Assembly (NCBI GenBank): GCA_030682715.1
Contig: JAUXNQ010000048.1
Span: 1-58,130, forward strand
Source of the DNA: Methylotenera sp.
Lineage (GTDB): Bacteria; Pseudomonadota; Gammaproteobacteria; Burkholderiales; Methylophilaceae
DNA: 58,130 bases
Reading direction: 5' to 3'
Made by a program: the position numbers and the translations under genes
Shown: piece by piece, positions 37,477 through 46,074 of the stretch
Numbering within the stretch: the stretch's first letter is position 1
Layout: each line of letters starts with the position of its first letter
The notes under the pieces: model-generated
Databases searched by the model: none
Told to the model about the DNA's origin: nothing
What the model saw: only the letters and a program-made list of their open reading frames with translations

Positions 37477-37860
37477 ATGAGTAGCGCCAAACATTATGAA
37501 TGCACCGTAAAAGTAGAGGTTACTTTTATCGCAGAGCAGTCAGATATCGAGCACAATCAATATGCATTTGCTTACCATGTGACAATTACTAATACTGGCA
37601 ATGTACCAGCACAGCTTATTAGCCGTCATTGGGTGGTGACAGCGGCTAACGGCGAGCAAAAAGAGATTAGAGGGCTAGGCGTAGTCGGCGCGCAACCGTT
37701 GCTTAAGTCTGCAGAGCATTATGAATATACGAGTGGCACCTTGATTAACACCCCGATGGGTGAAATGCACGGCACTTATCAGATGGTAGCGGAAGACGGT
37801 ACACAGTTTGATGCGGTGATTGCTCCTTTTTCACTCGCCATGCCTAGAATATTGCATTAA
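37477..37860 (+). CDS. apaG: ApaG domain protein
   Basis: This 127-residue single-domain ApaG protein has YAFAYHVTITNTGNVPAQLI, RHWVVTAANGE and the glycine-rich PLLKSAEHYEYTSGTLINTP with MGEMHGTYQM. The fold is a fibronectin type III-like sandwich; the family is linked to Co2+ resistance and Ap4A metabolism in enterobacteria, with no defined enzymatic activity. The length is normal. It stands alone, with mltA 62 bases downstream on the same strand. Confidence 0.93.
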   Translation: MSSAKHYECTVKVEVTFIAEQSDIEHNQYAFAYHVTITNTGNVPAQLISRHWVVTAANGEQKEIRGLGVVGAQPLLKSAEHYEYTSGTLINTPMGEMHGTYQMVAEDGTQFDAVIAPFSLAMPRILH

Positions 37861-37922
37861 TTTAACTTTATTTCCGTCCTTTTGTCAGTATTAAATACTC
37901 CATACAAGATTTGTAATTAAAA

Positions 37923-39215
37923 ATGAAAAAATTTGCGCATCATACGCTGCTAGTACTACTCACATTACTGGTGATGGCATGTACTAATAAAAACCTTAAG
38001 CCTGTTGCTGAGCCTACTCCACCGCAGACAAAGTGTGACTGCCCCACTGTCGGGACACCTGTACAAATACCAGCAACGACTAAACCTGCTGAAGCAACGG
38101 CTGATCAGCAAAAGCAGCTGGCTAAGTTGCCTGATTCTAAGTTAGCTGATTATAGTTTGCTACAAGCCGCCGATTGGAAAGATATAGATGGGCTGCAAGC
38201 AGATAACCTAAGTTTGGCTTGGCCTGCGTGGATGCAAAGTTGCTCGACATTAATTAATAAGCCAGCGTGGAAAAATGCCTGCACTGCCGCACAAAAATTA
38301 AATAATGAGACTGCAAACAAGCCGAAAACACAGGCGGTACTTAATTACTTTCAAGAACATTTCTCAGTGTATAAAGCGAGTAATGTTGATGGCTCTGAAC
38401 AAGGCATGATTACAGGTTACTACCAACCTTTGTTAAAAGGTAGCCGTACTAAGTCAGCTAAATATCCTAATCCACTCTATGCCACACCTGATGATTTGGT
38501 TACTGTGGAACTAGACAGTTTATTTCCAGAATTAAAATATAAGCGTGTACGAGGCCGATTAGTGGGTAATAAGTTAGTGCCTTATTATGACCGAGCAGAG
38601 ATTGAGACAGAGACTTCGCCAGTGAAGGGTCGTGAGTTTGTGTATATTGATGACATTATTGACGTCTTTTTCTTGCAGATTCAAGGCTCAGGCTTAGTGC
38701 AGTTAGATACTGGTGAGCAAATGCATGTTGGTTATGCTGATCAGAATGGACATACCTATAACTCAATCGGCCGTTTGTTGATAGAGCGTGGCGAATTGAC
38801 ACTGGCGCAAGCCTCCATGCAAGGTATTAAGAACTGGGCACGTAATAACTTAGATAAGCTACGTGATTTGCTTAACCAAAACCCAAGCTATGTATTTTTT
38901 AGGGAGCTTCCTGCTGGCTTACCTGGGCCATTAGGCGCATTAGGGGTACCCATTTTGGCCGAGCGCAGTGTAGCGGTTGATCCTAAGTTTGTGCCATTAG
39001 GCGCGCCTGTGTTTTTGTCAACGACAGAGCCAAATACAAGTAAACCTTTAAAGCGTTTAATGATGGCTCAAGATACTGGCGGTGCCATTAAAGGTGGCGT
39101 TCGTGCAGACTTCTTTTGGGGGGCTGGTGCCAGTGCAGGAGCAAAAGCTGGTGCTATGAAACAGACAGGTAAGATTTGGGTGTTTTTACCAAAAGACTTT
39201 GTGATTAAGCCTTAA
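37923..39215 (+). CDS. mltA: Membrane-bound lytic murein transglycosylase A
   Basis: The 430-residue lipoprotein has a signal with lipobox LVMAC (Cys20). The MltA domain (GMITGYYQPLLKGSR ... FFLQIQGSGLVQLD) is followed by a C-terminal 3D domain with the Asp motif (MMAQDTGGAIKGGVRADFFWG). It cleaves peptidoglycan with 1,6-anhydro-muramyl ends at the outer membrane. The Pro/Thr-rich linker after the lipid-modified Cys contains a CDC pair. The gene ends 48 bases before a bidirectional terminator. Confidence 0.94.
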   Translation: MKKFAHHTLLVLLTLLVMACTNKNLKPVAEPTPPQTKCDCPTVGTPVQIPATTKPAEATADQQKQLAKLPDSKLADYSLLQAADWKDIDGLQADNLSLAWPAWMQSCSTLINKPAWKNACTAAQKLNNETANKPKTQAVLNYFQEHFSVYKASNVDGSEQGMITGYYQPLLKGSRTKSAKYPNPLYATPDDLVTVELDSLFPELKYKRVRGRLVGNKLVPYYDRAEIETETSPVKGREFVYIDDIIDVFFLQIQGSGLVQLDTGEQMHVGYADQNGHTYNSIGRLLIERGELTLAQASMQGIKNWARNNLDKLRDLLNQNPSYVFFRELPAGLPGPLGALGVPILAERSVAVDPKFVPLGAPVFLSTTEPNTSKPLKRLMMAQDTGGAIKGGVRADFFWGAGASAGAKAGAMKQTGKIWVFLPKDFVIKP

Positions 39216-39262
39216 TAAAATAAAAATTTAATCTAGGAATCGCCATCGGTTTGATGGCAAAT

Positions 39263-39289
39263 AAAAAGGGTGCTGATAACACCCTTTTT
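39263..39289. terminator. Bidirectional terminator between mltA and pqqA
   Basis: AAAAAGGGTG, loop CTGATAA, CACCCTTTTT make a perfect 10-bp stem with U-tracts on both strands. It ends mltA from the left and the minus-strand pqqA gene from the right. Confidence 0.92.
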
Positions 39290-39305
39290 ATTTATACGTA
39301 AGATA

Positions 39306-39377
39306 TTACTTGTTCATTACGTACATTGTAACTTCAAAACCGAAACGCATTTCAGTAGCAGCTGGTGTTGTCCACAT
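39306..39377 (-). CDS. pqqA: PQQ precursor peptide PqqA (orphan copy)
   Basis: The 23-codon frame begins at ATG 39377 behind AGGAG at 8 bases. It starts MWTTPAATEMRFGFEVTMY and ends VMNK. The pair Glu15 and Tyr19 in FEVTMY is the E-x3-Y that PqqE cross-links to build pyrroloquinoline quinone, and the length and the MW start match PqqA peptides of methylotrophs. No pqqB, pqqC, pqqD or pqqE gene is adjacent; a strong terminator follows at once, so it is monocistronic. Methylotrophs can carry extra pqqA copies to raise precursor dose. It lies 5.6 kb from the mxa accessory operon. Confidence 0.9.
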   Translation of the reverse strand: MWTTPAATEMRFGFEVTMYVMNK

Positions 39378-39522
39378 AGTAATTCTCCTTTTATATAAAT
39401 TCGTACCGCATTTGCATTACGTGATTAAGATACTACGTTGCTTCAAACTTTGTAGCATGACTTAGTTCATGAATGCAGGGTAATGAAAATCATGAGAAGT
39501 GCACTTGTTTGATGGCTGCGGT

Positions 39523-41781
39523 TTACTTTTTAAATTTCTGTATTAACTTTTTAATGCCTTTGCGACCAAATTTTCTTTTAAATGCCACTTTAAAGTCATA
39601 TAAGTAAAATGAAAATTTAATGCCTGAGCTTAATTTTTTGCCAATATTGGCAAGGTATAAACCCATGAAGCGCTCGCGCCCAGCCCAGTGAAGCTTGTTA
39701 CACATTCTGGCTAAGTCTGAAATGCGTTGATTTATTGGTGTTGGGTGCGTATAGAACCGCGCACGCGCTGTATCAATCAGCGAGAACGATAATTGATTGT
39801 GATTTTGTAGCTGCACTAATACATTGCCACCTGATAAGTCTCTGAAAAAAGCGCCAGTCTGATGCATGCGATGTAAGTATTGCGCCAGTTGTTGGTAAAC
39901 TTCCTCTGCGCGGATAGAGCTGTTTTTCTTTGCAAAATGAAATTCTTTATTCCCTTTTGCAAAGTGCACAAACATTTCGCCTACGGAGCAGTCTGCTTTA
40001 ACGTAGTCGCAAATATAGAAGTTCTGCTTGAGGGTTTTGTCACCTTCCTGCTCAAAAAAAGCGACTGGATGCGCAGTGCTGATGCCGCGTCTTAATAACT
40101 CAACTGCCCCATTCCAACTGCGTTTGGCTTTACTAGGCTTGAATCTATCTAACAGTGCCTTATGCGGATACATTTTAACTGGTTGTTTGACGGTGACTTG
40201 TGCTTGCGCGTTGCGTGGGTCAGGTAACGCCCATATTGCATTGCGTGCGTGACGTAATGCATCAACCTTTTGTGGGCTAATCAGTTTGCTGGGGTGTAAC
40301 TGCTCACCAATCAGCAAAGCCTCTTCTGCATTACGTGCCAATATCATGCCAAACCAATTATTTTGGCGGAATGGATAGTATTGCAGTGCTTGAATATGTG
40401 CGTGTATTGCTAAGTCTTTAGCAAGCGTTGCGGTGTTTTTAATAATCACAGTCTGATTTTTTGGCCAGCGAATATAGATAGGCGATTCGCATACGATATG
40501 GGTTTGAGTGTCTAGCAAATGACCATCACGGTGAATGATAGTCGCGGTGTTGATATCACTGATGTCGTAAATGTCTTGCAGTAAAGCTACTTTGCCATTA
40601 ATCGTCCATAGCGCATGTATATCGTGTTCATTAGTCTGAAAGTGATGAATTTCCAGCCCATTTGCACTTGATATTGCTTTGATATATTCAGCACCTTGAA
40701 TCATGGATGCAACGGTTTTAATCGCATTGAAGCTGGCGTGACGCCAGAAGTTACTTTGCTTGCCGTCTACATTGGCATAGTGGGTAACTCGCTCTAACGC
40801 AGGGTATTCTGCATCAATCAGCCCATCATCGATTAAGCCTTCACGTTGACAAATAAACGCGCCCCAAAAAGCTTGATCTAGCGCGCCAGAGGCTGCGTTG
40901 AGCAGCATGTAGCGTGCAGCATAGTCAGCTTGTTTTTGTTCACCATCAGGGAGGAGGCGTTGAATGCGGTAGATTGCCCAAAATGCCACAGGTGAAATAA
41001 AACGTTGGATGCCAAAGTCATGCCCAATTTTTCTCAGTAAACGTGCTTTTTTAATCAGATTAAATTTTAATACAGTTGCCCAACGGTATTTCAATATGCG
41101 ATGGTCGAAGCGCTCTGGTTCTGACACGCGCTCAGAAAATAGGTTGTTGCTATGGGTGTCTGGTAACTGTTGCTTGGCTTTAAGTAGGCTTAAGATACCG
41201 ATGTTATAGATCGGCTCAAAGTCCGTGACGTTTGGGCCAGCCAGCTCGATATCATGTTGTTTGATGGTGGTGTAAGCAATATTCCAAGCGGCAAGAAAGC
41301 CATCAACTGTATAGCCTGCCCAACGTTTTCTATTGATGGTGTTGCCAATTTCTACGCGAGAGAGTTGGCTCCCAAAACGGTTGAGCACGTCATTTAAAAA
41401 GCTTTGCCAAGTTTCCTGTTCTGTCTTGCTTTCCATGTTTTTTGCATGGTTAAATGGCTGTATCAGGTGCAAAGTGACATGAAACTCATTATTAATTAAG
41501 CGTTGCAGAAAGCGTGCGTTAAAGCTTTCTAAATCACCGTAGGTGAAGTCTAAGCGTACTTGGTTGATGCCTAATGCGCGTAATTCTGCAATGACATAAT
41601 CATCCATCGCTGGGTCAGCTGATGATGCAACACAAACACCAATAAAATTAGCTGGAACCGCATGGTGTTCTGCTGGTAAGTGAGCATTTTTTAATCTAAA
41701 TTTGCCAGTTAGAATGTAAGCAAGCCCCTTTCTAATAATAGGCCATGTGAGCATGCTACGTTGTTTAATTGGATTATTCAT
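39523..41781 (-). CDS. Glycosidase-like TIM-barrel domain fused to a WaaP/Kdo-kinase-like domain
   Basis: The 752-residue protein is of two parts. Residues about 45-430 look like a clan-A glycoside hydrolase barrel (ANFIGVCVASS, GINQVRLDFTYGD, VEIGNTINRKRW, ELAGPNVTDFEP). Residues about 570-720 are a lipopolysaccharide kinase-type domain with catalytic-loop FFRDLSGGNVLVQ near 645 and the LIDTARARF metal site. The usual Asn-Glu acid/base pair of clan A reads Asn-Thr (GNT), so the barrel may bind rather than cut sugar. It starts 6 bases after the LtaS-like gene, implying an envelope-glycan operon. Its substrate is unknown to me. Confidence 0.65.
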   Translation of the reverse strand: MNNPIKQRSMLTWPIIRKGLAYILTGKFRLKNAHLPAEHHAVPANFIGVCVASSADPAMDDYVIAELRALGINQVRLDFTYGDLESFNARFLQRLINNEFHVTLHLIQPFNHAKNMESKTEQETWQSFLNDVLNRFGSQLSRVEIGNTINRKRWAGYTVDGFLAAWNIAYTTIKQHDIELAGPNVTDFEPIYNIGILSLLKAKQQLPDTHSNNLFSERVSEPERFDHRILKYRWATVLKFNLIKKARLLRKIGHDFGIQRFISPVAFWAIYRIQRLLPDGEQKQADYAARYMLLNAASGALDQAFWGAFICQREGLIDDGLIDAEYPALERVTHYANVDGKQSNFWRHASFNAIKTVASMIQGAEYIKAISSANGLEIHHFQTNEHDIHALWTINGKVALLQDIYDISDINTATIIHRDGHLLDTQTHIVCESPIYIRWPKNQTVIIKNTATLAKDLAIHAHIQALQYYPFRQNNWFGMILARNAEEALLIGEQLHPSKLISPQKVDALRHARNAIWALPDPRNAQAQVTVKQPVKMYPHKALLDRFKPSKAKRSWNGAVELLRRGISTAHPVAFFEQEGDKTLKQNFYICDYVKADCSVGEMFVHFAKGNKEFHFAKKNSSIRAEEVYQQLAQYLHRMHQTGAFFRDLSGGNVLVQLQNHNQLSFSLIDTARARFYTHPTPINQRISDLARMCNKLHWAGRERFMGLYLANIGKKLSSGIKFSFYLYDFKVAFKRKFGRKGIKKLIQKFKK

Positions 41782-41787
41782 TCAGAT

Positions 41788-43752
41788 TTACGGTAAACGG
41801 TAACGCTGTTCGTTGTAGAGAAGGTCTGGCAGTAATACATTTGCCAAGGCGCGATCTTCAAGTAATTTTGCATTAGCTGGTGCGGGTGTTTCAATGAGGT
41901 CTTTTATTTTACTGTCATACTGGCCGTGTGCAGGCGCTTTTCCTGAGCGCAATACCACCACTTGCTTACCTAGTCGGCTTTCTTCCATCCACCCATAATT
42001 TTCATTATATTGCATCATGGCACGACCTGGGCTATCAGGTGGAATGCTAGATAAATCACGCCCTGTCATAGGGTGCTGACCTTGCACGCCCATGAGTGAA
42101 AGCATGGTCACTGGTAAGTCTAATTGGCTTGCCAAACCTGTGTAACGCTGTGGTTTGATGCCTGCACCTAGAATGAGCGCTGGAATATGAAAGCGTTCTA
42201 TTGGTACTAAATCAGCGCCGCGTACTCGAATATCATGATCGGCAACAATTAGGAAAACAGTATCTTGCCAATATGGACTATTTTGTGCTTTTTTAAAGAA
42301 CTCGCCTATGGCGTAGTCTGCATATTTCACTGCATTGTTATCTGTGTTTTTTGGCTGCTCGTACAACTCAATGCGGCCGTCAGGAAATTCGAACGGTGAA
42401 TGGTTTGATGACGAGAATGCTAGCGTGAAAAATGGTTTGCCCGCTTGGTGGTGTGCTAATAGTTGCTCATGGGTCTTGTTGAGTAAGTCTTCATCTGACA
42501 CGCCCCAGCTACTTGTGAGTACTGGGTTTTTATAATCTTTTTGGTCAACAATATAATTAAACCCATTACCCATGAAGAAGCTACGCATATTGTCAAAATG
42601 TGACTCTCCACCATAGATAAACTCAGTGTGGTAGCCTTGTTTTTTTAATAATGTAGCAATGCTGAAAAAGTTCTTTTGTGATTTTGATAGCTTCACTGTG
42701 CTGTCGGCAGGTGTCGGCGGGAAGCCAGTGACGACAGCCTCAATGCCTCGTACAGAACGAGTACCTGTTGCGTATAGCTGCTCAAACCAGATGCCTTGCT
42801 CTTTTAGCTTTTCTAAGTTGGGTGTGACGGGAAAGCCGCCTAAAGACTCTACAAAGGTAGCGCCTAAACTTTCTTGCAAAATAATCACCAGATTGAGTGG
42901 TTTCTCACGTTTATTGCTTGGGTTAAGCGTGGTGAGTGTGGGCATGTCTGCGTCTTTGGCACCAGTGATTTTAAAAATGTCTTCACGTGACATTTTGCCG
43001 TAGATGTCGCTGGATTTTGTTTCCTTCATGAGGTTATAAGTCGCATAGGCCACTGAATAACCAGAATTAAGAACTAGGCTATTCACCATGCTATCTGCCG
43101 TGATGGCAAACAATGCCGGGTTGGCAGGTCGATGGCCCAAGGTGGAGCGGATGCCAAACGCAGTTAATATAAAAATGAGTGGCCATACTAGCCATAATTT
43201 TTTATTAGACCAGTCTGATTGCATGGTTAACCAAGGGCGCATGAATTTGTGTACTAGCCAACCTGCTAGCACTACAGCCCCCAATACTGAAAAAATTTCA
43301 ATTTTGAAACCGCGCCATAACATGCTGAATACTTCGTTGGGATATTTAAGGTATTCAACAAAAATTCGGTTTGGCCGCACGTCATACTCCCCAATAAACC
43401 CAGGGGTCGCAACTTCTAGAAACACTAATAAAACCAGCGCAATCGTTACCCAGACATAGGTGAATTTTTGCCAAATTTTAAATAGGCGTTGGGTGGCTAA
43501 AATCGGTGCGAGTAATAATGGAATCAAAGCGATTAGGCACAGTTGGATCACATCCACGCGTATGCCTTGCACCAAAATCTCTATTAATTTCCCTGTGCTG
43601 GTTACGCGATCAAACTTCCATAAGACCAAGCCTACACGTGCAGCAGATAATATTGCTAAGCCTAGTATTAACATGGCGATGAATGGCGCAAATGGACCTA
43701 GTTTGGAGGAAAGCTTCCAGATGGAGAGATGCAGTTTTCTGATTAAGGACAT
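41788..43752 (-). CDS. LTA synthase/alkaline-phosphatase superfamily membrane protein
   Basis: The 654-residue protein has five N-terminal membrane helices (residues about 15-200, such as FIAMLILGLAILSAA and LCLIALIPLLLAPIL) followed by a periplasmic sulfatase-type domain. The domain has VIILQESLGATF, a nucleophile-Thr candidate in TGTRSVRGIEA, and the metal-site VADHDIRVRG. LtaS-like proteins of Gram-negatives transfer phosphoglycerol or phosphoethanolamine to envelope glycans such as OPG or LPS; which one is unclear. The adjacent WaaP-like fusion (6-base gap) supports a surface-glycan role. Confidence 0.85.
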   Translation of the reverse strand: MSLIRKLHLSIWKLSSKLGPFAPFIAMLILGLAILSAARVGLVLWKFDRVTSTGKLIEILVQGIRVDVIQLCLIALIPLLLAPILATQRLFKIWQKFTYVWVTIALVLLVFLEVATPGFIGEYDVRPNRIFVEYLKYPNEVFSMLWRGFKIEIFSVLGAVVLAGWLVHKFMRPWLTMQSDWSNKKLWLVWPLIFILTAFGIRSTLGHRPANPALFAITADSMVNSLVLNSGYSVAYATYNLMKETKSSDIYGKMSREDIFKITGAKDADMPTLTTLNPSNKREKPLNLVIILQESLGATFVESLGGFPVTPNLEKLKEQGIWFEQLYATGTRSVRGIEAVVTGFPPTPADSTVKLSKSQKNFFSIATLLKKQGYHTEFIYGGESHFDNMRSFFMGNGFNYIVDQKDYKNPVLTSSWGVSDEDLLNKTHEQLLAHHQAGKPFFTLAFSSSNHSPFEFPDGRIELYEQPKNTDNNAVKYADYAIGEFFKKAQNSPYWQDTVFLIVADHDIRVRGADLVPIERFHIPALILGAGIKPQRYTGLASQLDLPVTMLSLMGVQGQHPMTGRDLSSIPPDSPGRAMMQYNENYGWMEESRLGKQVVVLRSGKAPAHGQYDSKIKDLIETPAPANAKLLEDRALANVLLPDLLYNEQRYRLP

Positions 43753-43826
43753 GTAAGCTTAGTAATAAAAAATAGTTTTGCTATTATAAGGTTAAAGATA
43801 TTTTTATGCCTGTTGTTTAAGGGTGT

Positions 43827-44642
43827 TTATGGATTAGGTTTTAACCAAGCAATAAAAGACCCCAAGTAAGCTGGCTGACGTATGCATAAGTAGGCCATGA
43901 CAATCACGCTCAGCAGTGATGTGACTAAGAATAGTTCTGGGATGTTCGAGCCCATATTGAAAACATACACAGAAAATAGTGCAGAAATGACCATAAAAAG
44001 CGCATTTAGAATGTTGTTGGCTGCAATTGCCCGAGATTTATGGGTTTTTTCAGCATGCGTTTAGATAAATGCATATAACGGCACAATATATAAGCCACCA
44101 AAAATACCGATGAATGCGATGTCTAGAAGTAAGCGCCAGTGACTAAGGATTAAGTGCCCTTGTGCATCATATTGTTTTGCAATAAATGCGGTGTAATCAA
44201 ATATGGCTTTATTGTTCAAGCTTTCATAGATGCTTGCACTTGCATAATATAAATCTAAGCTGAATAGGGTTAAACCAGATGCGCCAAACAATACCAGACC
44301 AAGTTCTACTTTTCCTTTAGATAGCTTTTCACACATGAGTGAACCTATACCTATGCCCAAAACGGTGATGCTGGTTAATGCGGCATGCGTGTTTTGCATA
44401 GCGAGCCATGCCCCAACTACTTGCCCAAGTAAAATCGCAACAATGCTCCCCATTTCTACCATGCCGTTACCACCCACTATTTCATGCTCGTTTAAGTGTT
44501 GTGGTAAGTACGCATATTTAACTGGTCCAAACAGGGTGGAATGCATACCCGTCATCAATAATAATGCTGTTGCTAATAGCCAGATGTTATGTAGAAAAAA
44601 ACCAGCACAGGCAAATAACATGATGCCAATTTCAAATACTTG
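43827..44642 (-). pseudogene. MFS transporter pseudogene (LplT-like lysophospholipid transporter)
   Basis: The minus-strand frame reads QVFEIGIMLFACAGFF, FGPVKYAYLPQHL, then a run of membrane helices to IVPLYAFI. There a TAA (44061-44063) interrupts. The same frame continues with HAEKTHKSRAIAANNILNAL, FMVISALFSV and more to TAA 43827-43829. The sequence matches the LplT-type MFS family, in which FIQ.. is expected at the stop, so a single C-to-T change (CAA to TAA) is likely. The N-terminal part (roughly the first two helices) is missing: homology begins exactly next to the IS30-like scar at 44643. It is non-functional. Confidence 0.82.
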
Positions 44643-44668
44643 GCGGATTCAACCTTGAAGTGCAACGT
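44643..44668 (-). mobile_element. IS30-like terminal scar
   Basis: This is the same 26-base element end as at 27456-27481 (one difference), again abutting a truncated gene. It is followed within 8 bases by the palindrome that flanks the IS1182-type element. Confidence 0.65.
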
Positions 44669-44676
44669 ATAAAAAA

Positions 44677-44693
44677 GGGGCACATATGTGCCC
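44677..44693. repeat. Left copy of duplicated terminator stem (target duplication)
   Basis: GGGGCACATATGTGCCC, preceded by six A. It is nearly identical to 46038-46055 (one internal change). A on the outer left and T on the outer right side fit an original bidirectional terminator that was split and duplicated by the insertion. Confidence 0.75.
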
Positions 44694-46037
44694 TAGGCTG
44701 TTGACAAACCCCGCTTTTTAGCGGGGTTTGTCTTTTTAAGCCGTAGTTTTAAGCAAATGTGGTTTTAAAACTAAAATTGATAGCAGTCATGAAATAGCGT
44801 TGTATCTGGTAGCAGCAAGCGTTGATGAAGGTAATAACGCCTGCGCCAGCAGGCACTGACCTTTCACCTTGGCCAATCCACGATAACGGGCATAACGATG
44901 CCCATGTAGTTGCTTGGCATAGGCAAAGCTACGCTCTACCGTTTCCTTGCGTCGGGCGTATAAACATTTGCCCTTCTCTTCCAGACGGTGGGCATCCACC
45001 GCTTCCTTGTGACACTGCCACACTGGCGGGTAACGACCTTGATCCAGTTAGCACTCCTGGTACATTGTGCTTTCATCGGGCAGCCAGCACAGGCAGATGG
45101 AGAGGACGCATATTCCCGATAGCCCAAGCGGTTGGTGGTGCGATAGTGAAGTGTCTGTCCGTTAGGGCACACATAAACGTCTTGCTCACGCTGGTAGGTA
45201 AATGTCCGCTTGGTGAGATAACCGTCCCAGTGATTGGGTCTACGATAACCGATCACGCCGTAGATGTCGCGCTGTTCCAATCCTCGGCAGATGGCTGGTG
45301 TGAAATAGCCGGCATCTGGGTCGGTGGGGCTGATCTTGGCCGCTTTTGTGGTGGTAGTCTCGGGGGATTCTTGTTTGGGCAGGGGTGGTTTGCCGTGCGC
45401 TGCACGGTCTTCGTCGATGGCTGCGTTCAGTTCGGCGAGGTAGTCCACTGGGGTTTGCTCTACTACGTGTATCTGGTGTTTGTTCTTATTGGCATTGGCC
45501 TTGAGGTGGGTGCTGTCCGTATAAAACACGCGACCACCGATGAGTCCGTTTTGAATGGCTTGTTCGACAATGGTATCGAAGATCGTTTGGTCAATGTCGG
45601 TATCAATAAAGCGCCGACGGTGGTTTTGGGAGAAGGTGGAGGCATCAATGACCTTGTCGGTGAGGCGCATGCCTAAGAACCAGCGGTAGGCCACATTGAC
45701 CTGGATTTCTCGTACCAGTTGTCGTTCGGAGCGGATGCCGAATAGGTAGCCGATGAAGAGCATCTTGAACAAGCGTACCGGATCGAGTGCCAGTCGTCCG
45801 TTGTCTGCACTATAGAGGTGTGCGGTTTGTTCGCGGATGAAGTCAAATTGGATGTGCCGGTCAATGAGACGCAAAAGATGATCTTGGGGAACCAGTTCTT
45901 CCAGTGTGACCATTTCCAGTTCGTACTGGGTTGGGGTGGGTGGTTTAAGCATCGCAGGTTTCACCATCTGTGACAGTAGATTTAACCTTATTAAACCACA
46001 AAGCCTCCACTAGGTGGAGGCTTTGTCAGCAGTCTGA
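44694..46037 (-). mobile_element. IS1182-family-type insertion sequence
   Basis: The 1344-base element is bounded by inverted ends: AGGCTGTTGACAAA on the left and, read inward, AGACTGCTGACAAA on the right (12 of 14 match). Just inside each end is a strong hairpin: GACAAACCCCGC/GCGGGGTTTGTC (44703-44732) and ACAAAGCCTCCAC/GTGGAGGCTTTGT (45998-46026). These would shield the transposase from outside transcription. It holds one frameshifted transposase gene. GC is higher than in neighbouring genes. It is flanked by 17-18-base copies of a palindrome. Confidence 0.82.
44787..45967 (-). pseudogene. IS1182-type transposase, frameshifted
   Basis: The first 331 or so codons from ATG 45967 carry an N-terminal DUF772-type part (ALDPVRLFKMLFIGYLFGIRS, ASTFSQNHRRRF) and the first catalytic Asp region VFYTDSTHLKANANK. 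Near 45027 the homologous sequence jumps frame: after WIKVVTR the expected VWQCHKEAVDAHRL and the catalytic-Glu region KETVERSFAYAKQLHG lie in another frame, ending at 44787. One lost base after ACCCGCCA explains it. Unless a frameshift is programmed, the element is inactive. Confidence 0.85.
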
Positions 46038-46055
46038 GGGGCACACATGTGCCCC
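46038..46055 (-). terminator. Terminator of the amtB operon (right copy of the target duplication)
   Basis: GGGGCACACATGTGCCCC followed by TTTTT on the plus strand and preceded by A-rich DNA on the minus strand. It lies 20 bases past the amtB stop. It still forms a stem after the IS insertion, although for the minus strand the sequence after the stem is now IS DNA rather than a U-tract. Confidence 0.75.
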
Positions 46056-46074
46056 TTTTTATTAGCTAATCAAA

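Noticed and set aside
44680-44760. Left hairpins read as a small RNA gene
   Set aside because: They are explained by the IS end and its insulating stem-loop, mirrored at the right end.
44822-45676. Plus-strand open frame of 284 codons
   Set aside because: It lies antisense to the recognisable IS1182-type transposase and its residues resemble no protein; it is a shadow frame of GC-rich DNA.
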